Shown: in pieces, positions 58,425 to 64,000 of the stretch
Numbering within the stretch: the stretch's first letter is position 1
How the letters are laid out: each line of letters begins with the position of its first letter
Assembly: GCA_964036155.1 (NCBI GenBank)
Contig: OZ038423.1
Location: 34,177,249-34,241,248 of the forward strand
Reading direction: 5' to 3'
DNA from: Diploscapter coronatus
Lineage: Eukaryota; Nematoda; Chromadorea; Rhabditida; Rhabditidae
DNA: 64,000 nt
Position numbers and translations under genes: made by a program
The notes under the pieces: generated by a model
What the model was told of the DNA's origin: nothing
Seen by the model: the letters and a program-made list of their open reading frames with translations, nothing else
Database searches by the model: none

Positions 58425-59719
58425 GAGGACAGAGCAGACGTACGGTAAGATTATTCTGAAAAGACCTTATTCTTCCACATTCACAATACCTGAATTCTCT
58501 TGGAAATCGAAAAAAAAATACACGTATCGTGTATCCAGGATTCTTACTCTTCCCTAGCATTTCCTTCCTTTTAAATTTCCTATCTTTCTTTGAATCACTT
58601 CTTTTCAGGATTAACATTCACTTTTGCAATTTGAAATGAGATACTAATATTTTGAGAATCCGCTATTTGGCTATTTTAGGTAAATTTTTCAAACAATCTG
58701 AAAAAGTAGGGTTTTTTCTTGCAAACTAGTCCACTCTGAATTTTTTCAGATAGTTTGTTATTCGCTCCAACATATTAACTTCTTTGCCATATTTTCGTGG
58801 TGCTCTCTTGTTGAAGTAAATTCCAGCAATTAGAGTAACTTATCACTTTCGCACTTTACTCTTTGTAAATTAGGATTAACTTATTTTTATTCGAATGTTC
58901 CCCCCTACCTAATTGAGTCAATCGATTCTAACCTAACTTCGGGTATTTTACAACTCTGTAAAGTTATGTCTTTTAGAAAATGCTAATTCAGCTATGTTAG
59001 TGACTCTAACTCTTCGGGATATCTTTATTCCCTAGTCTATTTTGACTTTTTATGAGTGAGCATACGGCGAACTTGTATAAATTGCATAAAAAGTACCGTA
59101 AACTTACTCCATCTATTTTCTATTGTGGCGAATCCTATGACGAGTATGATTATTTATTGAACTATTTTGTGTCGATTGACTATTAGGGCTAGCTTCTGGT
59201 GTATTTTTGAGCGTAAATATTCTTGCGAGTGTATTTGTGTCATGTTGTCGAGTATACTGATGGGAGATCGAATGATAAAGTCGTTATTCGTGTTGAATTA
59301 GAAACTCGGAGAGCCTGAAAATGGCTATAGGTTGAAAGACCTACAGAATATTTTCATTTTCTAAAATATTCTTTTTTACAGTGTTGTTTGTAAAGGCTGC
59401 AGGATCACATTCCCGCATATCGTGAAACATTTCTGCCAATTCAACGAGACAGAGCGGGCTCTGTATGTTCTGGCTCGAAACATTCCCGAGTATAGCGATT
59501 TTGTGATCCTACTGTTTTTATAAGAAATGCTGTTGAATTTTTTTCCTACAGAAATTCTTCAAAACCTTCGAATTTCACAAGAGTTCGATTGTTGGGTGTT
59601 TCTCTCCTCCCGAGCACTTTCAGTTCTGTCTACTCTTACCCGTATTTTTGTGAATCGCGTTTGGCCAAATTCATTTCGAATCGTCTTTTTCCTCTTCAGT
59701 ATTGCCGATCAGTGAGTGT
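58425..59719. other. 3' region of CCCH gene and upstream of TGS1
   Basis: Mostly AT-rich. An open stretch at about 59391-59522, preceded by a TTTTTTACAG acceptor, encodes CKGCRITFPHIVKH and ETERALYVLARNIPEY and ends in TAA. It could be a leftover exon or a TGS1 leader, but no family match is evident. Confidence 0.4.

Positions 59720-64000
<4,281 letters not shown>

Overview
The window looks like a gene-dense, AT-rich chromosome segment of a nematode, probably not a close relative of Caenorhabditis. Three things point there. One gene carries a ground-like (GRD) domain, which is known only from nematodes. Another is an SRH-type seven-transmembrane chemoreceptor, also a nematode family. Introns are mostly short (40-400 nt) with TTTCAG or TTTTAG acceptors. 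There is no operon, rRNA, CRISPR or other bacterial feature. All gene models were built by hand from reading frames, splice signals and family resemblance, so exon edges may be off by a few bases.

Layout, left to right: a TTC39-family TPR protein (minus, 286-3386); a repeat-bearing gap; alkylglycerol monooxygenase AGMO (minus, 6306-12211); a 3.3 kb gap holding small inverted-repeat transposons; a ground-like secreted protein (plus, 15564-20080) with two long introns; the spliceosomal cyclophilin PPWD1 (minus, 20734-24940), divergent from the spliceosomal DEAH helicase DHX16 (plus, 25137-32096); phosphoglycerate dehydrogenase (minus, about 32734-34931); a 2.7 kb gap; the SRH receptor (plus, 37658-40436) carrying a tRNA-type SINE and a MITE in its introns; two F-box/kelch paralogues in inverted orientation (minus 41262-42523; plus 50392-51658) flanking a broken WWP-type HECT ubiquitin ligase (44597-47611); an intron-rich linker histone H1 (minus, 52794-54907), divergent from a two-finger CCCH (TIS11/OMA/MEX-like) RNA-binding protein (plus, 55295-58424); and the 5' and central part of trimethylguanosine synthase TGS1 (plus, 59720 to the window end).

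Several housekeeping genes share a theme. PPWD1, DHX16 and TGS1 all act on the spliceosome or its snRNAs, and PPWD1 and DHX16 start only 196 bp apart on opposite strands. The least ordinary stretch is 38.7-52.0 kb. It has a SINE with a perfect 14-bp target-site duplication, an approximately 1.9 kb inverted duplication containing whole F-box/kelch genes, a truncated HECT pseudogene in the spacer, and a second SINE fragment lying exactly at the inner edge of one duplication arm.

At least three short non-autonomous DNA elements with perfect 8-bp target-site duplications (hAT-like) are also present (4304-4370, 14221-14332, 39548-39639), plus several degenerate relatives. Two introns use GC-AG splice sites. 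No evidence of an undescribed multi-gene system was found; the inverted duplication is the best candidate for follow-up.
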